Shown: positions 8,466 through 16,089 of the stretch, one piece after another | How positions within the stretch are numbered: the first letter of the stretch is position 1 | Layout of the letters: the number at the start of each line of letters is the position of its first letter | Source: a virus | IMG/VR virus record: IMGVR_UViG_3300033144_001121 | Span: 1-48,908 of that record | Strand: one strand, 5' to 3' | DNA length: 48,908 bases | Position numbers and translations under genes: made by a program | The notes under the pieces: generated by a model | Databases searched by the model: none | What the model was told of the DNA's origin: nothing | The model's input: the letters and a program-made list of their open reading frames with translations, nothing else

Positions 8466-11400
8466 TGGTAACTGAATCAGATCGGATCAGAGAGCAGATA
8501 GCCAACCCCATGTGGGGAGGCAGTCAGCCTGCTCATATAACCCCTCCGGGAGTTCCTCTCTCTGGTGTCATTTCCGACCCAAGAATGCGACAACAGCTAC
8601 AGAACTTTCAAGCGAGCGACGAGCAGCAAGCACTTAATCGAGCAGAGGAAGCGGAAGATGCTGCCGCCGCAGAAGCAGCAGCGAACGCTCCCCCGCCTGC
8701 CCGCCAGATAAGGTCGGAAGAGGAAGCCCAGCGACTCAAGCAGGACATGGAGGAACTGGGACGGGACGGTATGAGTGAGCATGACTGGGCACGGCGCGTA
8801 GGTAAGCTCAGGCTGTGGCGTGAGGAGCATCCTAAGGATATACCTGAGTCCGAGAAGCCACCCCTCCCACAGTCGTTAGCGACTAGCCCACAGCCTACAG
8901 GCATCGAACGCATAGACAAGGCAGGACAGTCCGTGTGGCGTAGGCCAGTAGGTCCGGCAGGAATGGCATACCAAGAGGACATCCCCTCCTTAGAGGGTAA
9001 GCGTCCTGACCATCCCGACATGATTAAGAAACAGCGGGCCGACGAGGGCATAGACATGACCTCAGGCGGACCCCTGAAGGAACGGGCGCTCATTGCTACC
9101 ACGCCGACGGTACGGCAGCAAGGAGACGAGCTAAAGAATTTTGTAGACTCCTATAGGGATGAGCTACCGGATGACCTGAAGAACCAAGCCATCCAATACG
9201 ATCCCCTGCTCCAGCAGTGGTTGTTCTTACAGCCGGACACCGAAGACCCCAACAAGTGGCGATATACCACGATGGAAGGCACTGGCCTTGAGCTAGGTGA
9301 CCTTGGGGACATGATGGACCCGGCAGAGATACTGGGTCTAGCGGGTAGCCTTGGTGGTGTGTTCCTCACGCCACAAGGTAAGGTGGGTGCTCTGGGTAAG
9401 GTATTCACACTGGGCATGAAGGGACCTAACGCACGCATGGCAGCCACCGGCCTCACGGGTGGTGTCGGTGGGCGGCTAGAGGGCCACGCTATGGAGATCA
9501 TCGGTACTTATATGCGTACTGGTGGTGAGTCGTACCCGACGTACGCCGAGATGCTTGACTTGGGTTGGGACGCAGGAAAGATCGAGTTGTTCTGTACTCT
9601 GGCTGGTGAGCTAGGCGCTAAGATACTGCGCACCACCAGCAACGTCATACAAGACTTTGGTGCTAGGAGTGAAGGCAAGCTCGGTGTGTTCACGAACCCT
9701 GAGCGAGTCGAGATAGCCAACGCAAACATCAGACAGACTCAGCGCGACATGAAGAACATGAAGGATGTCCTCGGGTATGACGCTATGTATGTCACGCCGG
9801 GTACAGCTAGTCATAGTATTGAAGTCCTGAGTCATGAGGGCATGGCCATTAAGAGTACCTCCGCCAAGATACGAGAGCGGTTTACTATTAAAGAGGCCCA
9901 AGGCAAGCGAGGTTTGCAAGACTACATCCATAAGGTGTGGGGTGAGGACGGAGGTAGGTACTTCGACCCGGAGGCTGTCATCATAGCAGCTAATGATGCT
10001 ATCACTGGCGCTGGCCGCATCTCTGTGGCACAGACGAGTGACAATGTTATTCACTTCGCTCCCCGCGGCACTACTAATGCGGCAGGCGAGGCTGTGAGTG
10101 ATGTACCAGCAGGGTTTGGGGTTCACGTACTCCCTGACGGAGACGTGTGGAGAGTCCAAACATCCAATCTCATTGACAAAGAGGCCGACCTCACGAACGT
10201 AGGCATCGGCTTCGAGTTGTACAAAGCTAGCCATGCGGAGGCCCGCGCACACGGGGCACGCCTTGTTTCCGACAGCAATGTGAGCCCGGACGCTGTACGT
10301 ATGTGGGAGAAGCTGAAGAAGGAACCGGGCATCAAGATCAAGCGTAACCACGCTGACTGGGACGATGAAGCACAACAGTGGGTGTCTGAGGGTCCTATGT
10401 TTGAGGAGATTGTGCCTAGGAGCTACACTGAGGCATTGCTGGAAGGCTACACTAAAGCACGTAAGAAGATGGGCGATGGCCCACGTGTGCTACCCAAGCG
10501 GGGAGAAGACGGCAGGATACTGCCTAGTGAGCCACAAGCAGAGTTCTCTAGGTTCTTAAGTAAGCCAGCGAGATCAGAGCTTGGTGCTATAGAGGCAGAC
10601 ATCTCATTCAACCCACTCATGAAGCAGAGGTTCAGGGAAGCAATCCTTGAGGACTATGACCGTGCTGTAATCACCCAGAACAAGAAGGGTCAGGATGTTA
10701 TAGATCAAGACTTCTTTGAAGAGTGGATAGCCACTAAAGGCGAGACAGTTTCCAAGTTCTTCACTCCCGAAGAGATGCTGCACATACGACACCAGCCCGG
10801 TGCTCTGGCACACTACACACTTACGAATAAGGCTGCGATGGATGCTTATGGGGCTGAGATTAACAGACTGCTTCCTGACGTAGATATAGGGGTTAAGTCA
10901 TTGCTCAGAGAAGAGAACCAGAGACTCATCTGGGACCAAGTGAACAGCATGACGGGCAAGCAACAGAGACAGCTATTCAAGCTGCTCGATAATGTACCCG
11001 GCATGGAGAGAGGAGTACTCGGAGACCGTGTGCGGATGATGATGCAGGATGAACTGGAAACATCACTCCTCGCAGCGTCAAAGACTGGTAACTACCTTGG
11101 TTTTGAGAAGTGGCTTACCAAGAACAACGCACTTATCCGTAATGTATTCCCTGCGGAGGCTACAGTGTGGATACGGAACCTAGGCTTAGTCAAGAATGTA
11201 TTGAAACAACGGTCTGACCGTGCAATGGTTGTAGGCTCGGGTGCCGAAGCTAACCCCACAGGGCTAGCTTTGACACGTGTTATATTTGGCCCTCTGTCTC
11301 GTATGCAACGCTTCTTCACAGCGTTCCGCAGAGGACAGGTACGGGGTGGCGCAGCTAAGGCAGCGCACCTTGTCAATGACCCGGAGGCGCTCAAGTTGTT

Positions 11401-11668
11401 CGCGTCCATCAGGACGATGCGACTGGGCGGACGCCCTGCGGCTAGGATCATACAAGACCTTGGCGGATGGGACCTCTTCCCCGGTGACATACACAAGTAC
11501 ATCCCCGGCTCACGTGACGGTAGTGGTGGCGAGGAGTTCGACCAGAACAACCCTACACACCGTAAAGCTGTCGCTGACTACGTGATGTTCAAGCTGTCAC
11601 AGGAAGGCCTTGACACTGATAGTCAGATACAACCTATGGGTCAGGTACGTATGCCGGGTGAGCAATGA
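8465..11668 (+). CDS. Large internal virion protein with GNAT-like domain
   Basis: 1067 residues, the T7 gp16 position. The N-terminal 250 residues are Ala/Glu/Pro-rich and probably flexible. Gly-rich helices follow (about 275-345). About residues 550-650 contain a GNAT-like acetyltransferase pattern: FGVHVLPDGDVW, then VGIGFELYKASHAEARAHGA, then LVSDSNVSPDAVRMWEKL. The C-terminal third is helical and basic. No lytic transglycosylase Glu motif was evident. The stop overlaps the endolysin ATG. A CACGTGTTATAT promoter-like site lies within the gene at 11274. Confidence 0.6.
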   Translation: MVTESDRIREQIANPMWGGSQPAHITPPGVPLSGVISDPRMRQQLQNFQASDEQQALNRAEEAEDAAAAEAAANAPPPARQIRSEEEAQRLKQDMEELGRDGMSEHDWARRVGKLRLWREEHPKDIPESEKPPLPQSLATSPQPTGIERIDKAGQSVWRRPVGPAGMAYQEDIPSLEGKRPDHPDMIKKQRADEGIDMTSGGPLKERALIATTPTVRQQGDELKNFVDSYRDELPDDLKNQAIQYDPLLQQWLFLQPDTEDPNKWRYTTMEGTGLELGDLGDMMDPAEILGLAGSLGGVFLTPQGKVGALGKVFTLGMKGPNARMAATGLTGGVGGRLEGHAMEIIGTYMRTGGESYPTYAEMLDLGWDAGKIELFCTLAGELGAKILRTTSNVIQDFGARSEGKLGVFTNPERVEIANANIRQTQRDMKNMKDVLGYDAMYVTPGTASHSIEVLSHEGMAIKSTSAKIRERFTIKEAQGKRGLQDYIHKVWGEDGGRYFDPEAVIIAANDAITGAGRISVAQTSDNVIHFAPRGTTNAAGEAVSDVPAGFGVHVLPDGDVWRVQTSNLIDKEADLTNVGIGFELYKASHAEARAHGARLVSDSNVSPDAVRMWEKLKKEPGIKIKRNHADWDDEAQQWVSEGPMFEEIVPRSYTEALLEGYTKARKKMGDGPRVLPKRGEDGRILPSEPQAEFSRFLSKPARSELGAIEADISFNPLMKQRFREAILEDYDRAVITQNKKGQDVIDQDFFEEWIATKGETVSKFFTPEEMLHIRHQPGALAHYTLTNKAAMDAYGAEINRLLPDVDIGVKSLLREENQRLIWDQVNSMTGKQQRQLFKLLDNVPGMERGVLGDRVRMMMQDELETSLLAASKTGNYLGFEKWLTKNNALIRNVFPAEATVWIRNLGLVKNVLKQRSDRAMVVGSGAEANPTGLALTRVIFGPLSRMQRFFTAFRRGQVRGGAAKAAHLVNDPEALKLFASIRTMRLGGRPAARIIQDLGGWDLFPGDIHKYIPGSRDGSGGEEFDQNNPTHRKAVADYVMFKLSQEGLDTDSQIQPMGQVRMPGEQ
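11272..11289 (+). promoter_or_regulatory. Internal phage promoter upstream of lysis genes
   Basis: GACACGTGTTATATTTGG on the plus strand inside the large ejection protein gene. It has the full CACGTGTTATAT word and points to the endolysin and holin genes 380 bases on. Confidence 0.5.
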
Positions 11669-12090
11669 GAAACGTCACACGTGTGACACGCATCTGGGGA
11701 CGCAAGAGCAAACGTGTCCTGAAGGAGCTAGACCCCCGGCTACAGACCCTCATGACCCGTGTGCGGGATGAGGTTGCTGACATATCACTCATCAGTGGAC
11801 ACCGGGACTGCGATGAACAGAACACACTGTTCGAGGTCGGAGCCTCGACCCTCCGCTGGCCTGACAGCAAGCACAACAAGCGCCCGGCCCTAGCCGTAGA
11901 CTTCCAGCCCGCACCATACCCTGTCAACGAGAAGCTCTGGGGTGCCCTCGGCTACGCAGCCGGGCGTGCCTTTGGCATCGCGGCAGAGATGGGGATTAAG
12001 ATTAGATGGGGAGGGGACTGGGATGGTGATGGGGACGTGACCGACCAGAAGTTCGATGACCTCTTTCACATAGAGCTAGTCGATGTCTGA
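11665..12090 (+). CDS. M15-family peptidase endolysin
   Basis: 141 residues. The zinc ligands of the M15/VanY-type fold are visible: SGHR (44-47), SKHN with His70, AVDF with Asp79, and FHIEL with His135. A D-rich loop (DWDGDGDVTD, about 118-127) looks like a calcium-type insertion as in T5-like endopeptidases. It would cut peptide cross-links in murein at lysis. ATG overlaps the upstream stop (ATGA). The first codons contain the palindrome GTCACACGTGTGAC. Three genes later comes a holin, giving a lysis module. Confidence 0.85.
   Translation: MRNVTRVTRIWGRKSKRVLKELDPRLQTLMTRVRDEVADISLISGHRDCDEQNTLFEVGASTLRWPDSKHNKRPALAVDFQPAPYPVNEKLWGALGYAAGRAFGIAAEMGIKIRWGGDWDGDGDVTDQKFDDLFHIELVDV
11674..11687. 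promoter_or_regulatory. Palindrome GTCACACGTGTGAC at endolysin start
   Basis: Exact copy covering codons 4-8 of the endolysin gene, 387 bases after the promoter-like site at 11274. It could block or pause lysis transcription. Confidence 0.5.
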
Positions 12091-12322
12091 TACAGTAGTC
12101 GTTGTACACTGGGGCGATGCCTTCATTGACACCGACGACTTCGGAGTTGAAGAGGCACAAGAGACGGAGCCAGTATACCGTAAGACAGTGGGCTTCCTCA
12201 TTGCGAAGAACCAACACGGCTACGTCCTAGCGACGGACCTCTACGCTAAGAAAGAAGACGGAGCCGCAGCCAAGATGTTTATACCGAAAGGGATGGTAGT
12301 AAAAGTGGAGAAACTGATATGA
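12083..12322 (+). CDS. Hypothetical protein between endolysin and holin
   Basis: 79 residues, overlapping the endolysin end by 8 bases. It has a VVVVHWGDAF start and a C-terminal FIPKGMVVKVEKL strand pair, suggesting a small beta fold. No signal peptide or membrane segment is evident. It could be a lysis accessory protein; function unknown. Confidence 0.5.
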   Translation: MSDTVVVVHWGDAFIDTDDFGVEEAQETEPVYRKTVGFLIAKNQHGYVLATDLYAKKEDGAAAKMFIPKGMVVKVEKLI

Positions 12323-12822
12323 GTAAGAATGTATTCCGATACTTAACTGACGACGGACTGGTAGGTGATGGCACCAACCACCTTATGGTGGTAGGGGCTG
12401 CCGACATCTTCTATGCCGGTCCTGCTGCGGGCAAGGTGTGGGATATACACCGAGCTATCTTCTTGATTGAAGATGCCACAACCATGACAGCATCTCTGTT
12501 CGGGGGCATAAGTGCTCTCGGTAACGGTTGTACCCTGACGAAGACAGTGGGTGGACCTACTGGTGCAGTAGTCTTAGACCTACTCGACGGAAACCCGATC
12601 AAGAAGAACGGGGACTTCGGTGGGTTTTGTTATGACGTGAACTGGACAGCCCCCGGCCAAGGTAATGACCTACTTCTCTGCCGCTGGACGTTTGCCAAGA
12701 GCGGTTCCCCTCTACAACTAGTGGGAGCAAAGACTGAGAACCTTGTCTTCGGTGTGAACGATGCACTGACTGGGTTGGTTGACTTCTCGTGTATGATACA
12801 GGGCATTGAACACCAGAGGTAA
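12319..12822 (+). CDS. Hypothetical virion-like protein
   Basis: 167 residues, ATGA-coupled to the gene before it. Beta-rich, Gly-rich sequence with patterns such as WDIHRAIFLIEDATTM and DLLLCRWTF resembles small phage surface/decoration proteins that bind the capsid or tail. No catalytic motif. Its place inside the lysis block is unusual for a virion protein. Function unknown. Confidence 0.5.
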   Translation: MSKNVFRYLTDDGLVGDGTNHLMVVGAADIFYAGPAAGKVWDIHRAIFLIEDATTMTASLFGGISALGNGCTLTKTVGGPTGAVVLDLLDGNPIKKNGDFGGFCYDVNWTAPGQGNDLLLCRWTFAKSGSPLQLVGAKTENLVFGVNDALTGLVDFSCMIQGIEHQR

Positions 12823-12828
12823 GAAATT

Positions 12829-13227
12829 ATGATGATCTGGGACACGATTGTAGAAAAACTAATGGGGACAGTTGCGCCTGAAGTAGTAGGCTACTACAAG
12901 CAGAAGGTGAAGCTGAAGCATGACGTTGTGCTGGCCAAGCTCAAAGGGAAGATCGCATGGCAAGAAGCCCTCTCAAGGAGGGCTTCTGAAAGCGAGGGTA
13001 GGGATGCTGACTGGGAATCTCAGAGCATCGCAAACTCTGGATGGAAGGATGAGTTAGTCATCATCACCCTCACCATCCCAATGATCGCCGTATTCATTCC
13101 CGGCTTGGAGAGTTTCATTGCTCGGGGTTTCGAAAACCTTACGAACACCCCAGATTGGTACCGATGGCTCATCGTCATGATCTACGCTGCCACCTTTGGC
13201 ATCCGGGTCTGGAGACGCAAGATTTAG
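12829..13227 (+). CDS. Holin-like membrane protein (3TM holin type)
   Basis: 132 residues: an N-terminal charged helical part, then a hydrophobic stretch at about 70-90 (LVIITLTIPMIAVFIPGL) and another at about 110-126 (WLIVMIYAATFGIRVW). The pattern matches phage/GTA holins found next to M15 endolysins. It should form pores that release endolysin. A 10-bp perfect hairpin lies inside the coding region (12963-12987). It is the last gene of the rightward unit and converges on the leftward unit with 7 bases between stops. Confidence 0.65.
   Translation: MMIWDTIVEKLMGTVAPEVVGYYKQKVKLKHDVVLAKLKGKIAWQEALSRRASESEGRDADWESQSIANSGWKDELVIITLTIPMIAVFIPGLESFIARGFENLTNTPDWYRWLIVMIYAATFGIRVWRRKI
12963..12987 (+). 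other. Perfect 10-bp stem-loop inside holin gene
   Basis: AGAAGCCCTC (12963-12972), a five-base loop, then GAGGGCTTCT (12978-12987). No T-run follows on either strand, so it is not a standard terminator. It may slow ribosomes, stabilise mRNA or attenuate transcription. Confidence 0.5.
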
Positions 13228-13234
13228 CCTAAAG

Positions 13235-13846
13235 TTATTCCTCTTCCCGAACCACCTCAGACGCCGGACATTGTTCCGGCGTTCCTGTATCCGCGGGTGT
13301 ACCATGGGCATCCTCCTTTAACACAGCCAACGCTGCGTCTAGTGCTCGCGCTTCTGCGCGCCAGCGGGTAAGATTATCTTCGGCACGTCCAATAAGACCG
13401 TCCAGCGTAGTTCGTCGAGTAGCAAGAGTCGCTCCGAGTCCGGCAGATGCTTCAGCAAGTTCTTGCTGTGCTTCCGCTGCGCCTTGAATAGTTTCTTTAA
13501 CAGGGCGGGTATTTGGTACTCCACCGGGGCTGCTTCGTAGGCTGCTCTCGCTATCTCTTTGTTCAACACGTGCAGCCGCCTGTATAGCTCTTGCTTCAAC
13601 GGCTTCGTCATCTGTCTTGTCGGCGATGACGCTTCGGACGTACTCTGCGAACTGAGAGACTGCGTTTCGTCGTGATCCTGCATCAGTAATTCCCTCCATT
13701 CGTATCTCCACGGGACCTATCCCAAAGGGTAGGTCCAATGACTTGATGATAACACCGGGAGTAGGCTCCTCTGTCTGGGCCAACTCCCACAGTTTCATGT
13801 CAGACTGCATGATAGCTTGGATTGCTGCTTCAGTTAATTGTGTCAT
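13235..13846 (-). CDS. Hypothetical protein, last gene of leftward unit
   Basis: 203 residues. There is a short N-terminal helical part (LTEAAIQAIMQSDMKLWELA), a beta-like part (PFGIGPVEIRMEG), and a long Ala/Glu/Arg-rich coiled-coil segment in the C-terminal half. No enzyme motif. ATG overlaps the stop of the upstream exonuclease (ATGA). It could be a scaffold or partner of replication proteins; unknown. Confidence 0.55.
   Translation of the reverse strand: MTQLTEAAIQAIMQSDMKLWELAQTEEPTPGVIIKSLDLPFGIGPVEIRMEGITDAGSRRNAVSQFAEYVRSVIADKTDDEAVEARAIQAAARVEQRDSESSLRSSPGGVPNTRPVKETIQGAAEAQQELAEASAGLGATLATRRTTLDGLIGRAEDNLTRWRAEARALDAALAVLKEDAHGTPADTGTPEQCPASEVVREEE
13261..13282 (+). terminator. Hairpin at convergent junction
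   Basis: ACGCCGGA (13261-13268) pairs with TCCGGCGT (13275-13282) across a six-base loop, followed by TCCTGTAT on the plus strand. It lies 34 bases after the holin stop, inside the last codons of the convergent gene, and is well placed to end late rightward transcripts. The T-run is poor, so Rho help is possible. Confidence 0.5.
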
Positions 13847-14595
13847 GATAGTACCTGCATAGATTCTTTGCCGCCTTTCATCCGCTTACGGCCACGACCC
13901 TGCCAGCCACAGTCCTTGCACTGGTAGCGCATGTAACTGTTGACATTGAGTGGCTGCCATCCGCGGGTACCGACATTCTCAGACCCACACGCACGGCAGA
14001 CCGGGTTCTTTTGGTCTGTGATGTATAGTCCGTGGTTCGGGTGGCCCTTGATCCAGCCGCGCAGCTTGAGGTATAGCTCCTCCGTGATGCGTACGTCTTC
14101 CTTGTTATACCGCTTCATGACGTTCCACCACGTCGGGTCATTGTCAATCATGCACCCCATCCACAGCTTCAAGCCCTCGTGGTCAAGCTTCTGCCTCTTG
14201 AGCAGTACCTTGGCTACGTAGTCCAGCTTGTTGCTCGGGAACCGGAAGCGTTCCTTCACGGTCCTCAACAGGTCGATGTTCTTAGGCATCAGTGGGGGTA
14301 ACATACCCTCCTCGACGAACTCACGGTTCAGGTGCTTCATGTCGAAGGCCGTGCCGTTGTAGTGTACCACTGCATCAGCGGAGTCAATCATCTCCCAGAT
14401 GTCGTCAAGGAATCCCTCTTGGTCACACATCTTGTAGTAAATCTTCTTCTTACCGAGCCACTTCGCGGCCCACGACATCACGTACGTAGGCTCCACAATG
14501 AAGTCAATGGGGATGAACTGGTTGAACAACCCCCACGTATACACTAGGTTGGGGCTGGTCTCTATGTCCAGCGTAAGTATTTGCATGTCACTCAT
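13843..14595 (-). CDS. DEDD 3'-5' exonuclease with C-terminal zinc ribbon
   Basis: 250 residues. RNase H-like DnaQ-type motifs: LDIETS (Asp10, Glu12), HYNGTAFDMKHL (Asp85) and RYNKEDVRI (Asp167). A zinc ribbon follows: Cys200-x2-Cys203 and Cys226-x2-Cys229. This resembles YprB/PolB-exonuclease-type proteins of phages. The phage polymerase has its own exonuclease motifs, so this one may act in recombination, repair or host DNA breakdown. Good RBS GGAGGAGAA; overlaps the upstream small gene by 8 bases. Confidence 0.75.
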   Translation of the reverse strand: MSDMQILTLDIETSPNLVYTWGLFNQFIPIDFIVEPTYVMSWAAKWLGKKKIYYKMCDQEGFLDDIWEMIDSADAVVHYNGTAFDMKHLNREFVEEGMLPPLMPKNIDLLRTVKERFRFPSNKLDYVAKVLLKRQKLDHEGLKLWMGCMIDNDPTWWNVMKRYNKEDVRITEELYLKLRGWIKGHPNHGLYITDQKNPVCRACGSENVGTRGWQPLNVNSYMRYQCKDCGWQGRGRKRMKGGKESMQVLS

Positions 14596-14743
14596 GTAGC
14601 TTCTCCTCCAGTAGTTGCTTCACTACTTTGATGTCGTCGATGTCACTCTCCGTGAATAGCTCCGGGTATGCGTACAGCACATTCTCATAGTTCTCCACGA
14701 ACGTAAACAACCACTTCAAGTCTGCCTTAGTCAGTACGCTCAT
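14588..14743 (-). CDS. 51-residue hypothetical protein
   Basis: Read directly from the gap upstream of the exonuclease. ATG at 14743 has RBS AAGGAGAT; the stop overlaps the exonuclease start (ATGAGTGA). Acidic helical protein (WLFTFVENYENVLYAYPELF, then a Lys/Glu-rich end). It overlaps the upstream gene by 17 bases. Strong translation signals make it likely real. Function unknown. Confidence 0.6.
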   Translation of the reverse strand: MSVLTKADLKWLFTFVENYENVLYAYPELFTESDIDDIKVVKQLLEEKLHE

Positions 14744-15035
14744 TCTCTATCTCCTTCTGCAGCGCAGCGAGGCACCTCCATGCTGCCTTTGCCATGTGCC
14801 GCTGACCATCCGTGTCAAACTCCTTCCCCTTCGCCCTGTCATTCAGGTGTCTATCCGCAGAGTCATACTCCTGCGTAGACTTCTCCCGTGCCCAGTGTAA
14901 CTCCTCGCCGGGGTTGTGCTGCTCGTTGCCCACGAAGGACACACGAGCCACAGCCTCCAGTGCATCAGGGAAGTACGCCCGCATCCCTGTAAACAGCGGG
15001 GTATTCTTTCTATTCTTATCCGATGTCGATGTCAT
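14727..15035 (-). CDS. dATP/dGTP diphosphohydrolase N-domain-like (DUF5664)
   Basis: 102 residues from ATG 15035 (GTG 15038 is an alternative). The pattern YFPDALEAVARVS, GNEQHNPGEELHW, HLNDR, and HMAKAAWRCLAALQ is that of the DUF5664 / dGTP_diPhyd_N family common in phages. The family name comes from a nucleotide hydrolase domain, but activity of the stand-alone domain is not established. RBS AGGAGG. Located between RusA and exonuclease in the nucleotide/nuclease block. Confidence 0.65.
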   Translation of the reverse strand: MTSTSDKNRKNTPLFTGMRAYFPDALEAVARVSFVGNEQHNPGEELHWAREKSTQEYDSADRHLNDRAKGKEFDTDGQRHMAKAAWRCLAALQKEIENERTD

Positions 15036-15417
15036 CACGCTCCTCCTTGATCGTCACTAGACAGTATCCTTCCTCCCCGAAACTCAGGAATCGCTTTCGC
15101 CATAGTCCAGTCGTAATCCACTTGTCGTCCAATAAGTACTTCTTTCGCTGTAACAGATCGTAGAGACCCTTCTCGAAGTTGTCCCCGTCCCCTAAAGGAA
15201 CGACCAACTTTGAGGTACGTGCCCTCGGGATCGCGAACATTACCGTCACCATCACGGGGAAGTCCACTGGTGTTCCATCCCACTCGGGTAGCACCGCTGC
15301 TGCCTCGTCCCGCCACCGCTTATACGTCTTCGGAAAGTATGGCTTTCCGAACCGGGGTATCCTCGGTCGGCTCGCCGCTACTGGACGGAGGGGTATTCTG
15401 ATCTTGATGTCCTTCAT
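15016..15417 (-). CDS. rusA: RusA-family Holliday junction resolvase
   Basis: 133 residues. The RusA pattern is clear: N-terminal IPLRPVAASRPR, then GDGDNFEKGLYDLL with the conserved Asp and Asn-x2-Lys-x3-Asp set, and LLDDKWI. Metal-dependent cleavage of branched DNA before packaging or during replication is the family role. RBS AGGAGACGAAG upstream of ATG 15417. It overlaps the upstream gene by 98 bases in another frame, unusual for this genome. Confidence 0.8.
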   Translation of the reverse strand: MKDIKIRIPLRPVAASRPRIPRFGKPYFPKTYKRWRDEAAAVLPEWDGTPVDFPVMVTVMFAIPRARTSKLVVPLGDGDNFEKGLYDLLQRKKYLLDDKWITTGLWRKRFLSFGEEGYCLVTIKEERDDIDIG

Positions 15418-15697
15418 CTTCGTCTCCTGCTGTATTGTCTTGCGCCCTCGTCTTGAAGATGCGACGGACGTGTGTCTCTAACAGGTCAGCGTCGGCCTGC
15501 GCACTGTCTTCCGGCGCACCGCTCTGCTCAATGTGTGCCTCCATTAGCTCCACCAGCCTGCGTACTGATCGTACGTTAGCCAGTGTAACCTCGTCTACCT
15601 CTACCGGGTATGCGTCGAAGCCAAGGGAGTCTGTCGCCTCGGCTGGGCTCAACAAGTAGAAGGGAGTGCGTCGGTTAAAGTATGCTCTTACTTTCAT
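15320..15697 (-). CDS. Hypothetical acidic protein overlapping rusA
   Basis: ATG 15697 (ATGA overlap with the upstream stop, RBS AAGGAG) gives 125 residues. The N-terminus (MKVRAYFNRRTPFYLLSPAE) looks folded; the middle is helical; the last 35 residues are Asp/Glu/Ser/Pro-rich and are encoded in the 98-base overlap with rusA. No family recognised. Confidence 0.6.
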   Translation of the reverse strand: MKVRAYFNRRTPFYLLSPAEATDSLGFDAYPVEVDEVTLANVRSVRRLVELMEAHIEQSGAPEDSAQADADLLETHVRRIFKTRAQDNTAGDEDEGHQDQNTPPSSSGEPTEDTPVRKAILSEDV

Positions 15698-16089
15698 GTC
15701 ATGTTCTCCTTCAGTATGTCCAGTATCCATGTAGGTTCGTACTCTTCCATGCCGTACAGGTCGAAGATAGATTTATCCATGCTGAGTGCTGTGAATACTT
15801 CTAGTCGTGCGCCCCGTGATTTCTCCCACCCCGGAAGTACAATAACACCATCAACATCGTCAATTATCAGCATTAGGTCTCGCCCTAATAACGTGCCTAA
15901 CGACTCCTTAAACGTCGCCAAATTACCTGTCTCATCAGCTTTCGCGGCTATGTATGTTTCAGAATCGTCGAGTTCGATAGGTGTGATAACATCAAACCCT
16001 TGTTTACGTAGTAGTCCTGCTGCTGCCTCAAATAGTGGAATATTATGGTGCGGGATTCCAGTCATGGGTCCTGCTATGTAGTACTTCAT
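15694..16089 (-). CDS. DUF4406 / nucleoside deoxyribosyltransferase-like protein
   Basis: 131 residues from ATG 16089 (RBS GGAGGT, TAATG overlap with the nuclease stop). KYYIAGPMTGIP at the N-terminus and DGVIVLPGWEKSRGARLE in the second half are the signature of DUF4406, a Rossmann-like relative of nucleoside 2-deoxyribosyltransferases. It may act on nucleotides during replication. Specific substrate unknown. Confidence 0.75.
   Translation of the reverse strand: MKYYIAGPMTGIPHHNIPLFEAAAGLLRKQGFDVITPIELDDSETYIAAKADETGNLATFKESLGTLLGRDLMLIIDDVDGVIVLPGWEKSRGARLEVFTALSMDKSIFDLYGMEEYEPTWILDILKENMT

Noticed and set aside
13339-13683. 114-codon frame inside the gene at 13235-13846, same strand
   Set aside because: The peptide looks protein-like (Lys/Leu-rich helix), but no RBS precedes its ATGs and it is fully inside another gene. 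Not enough to call dual coding.
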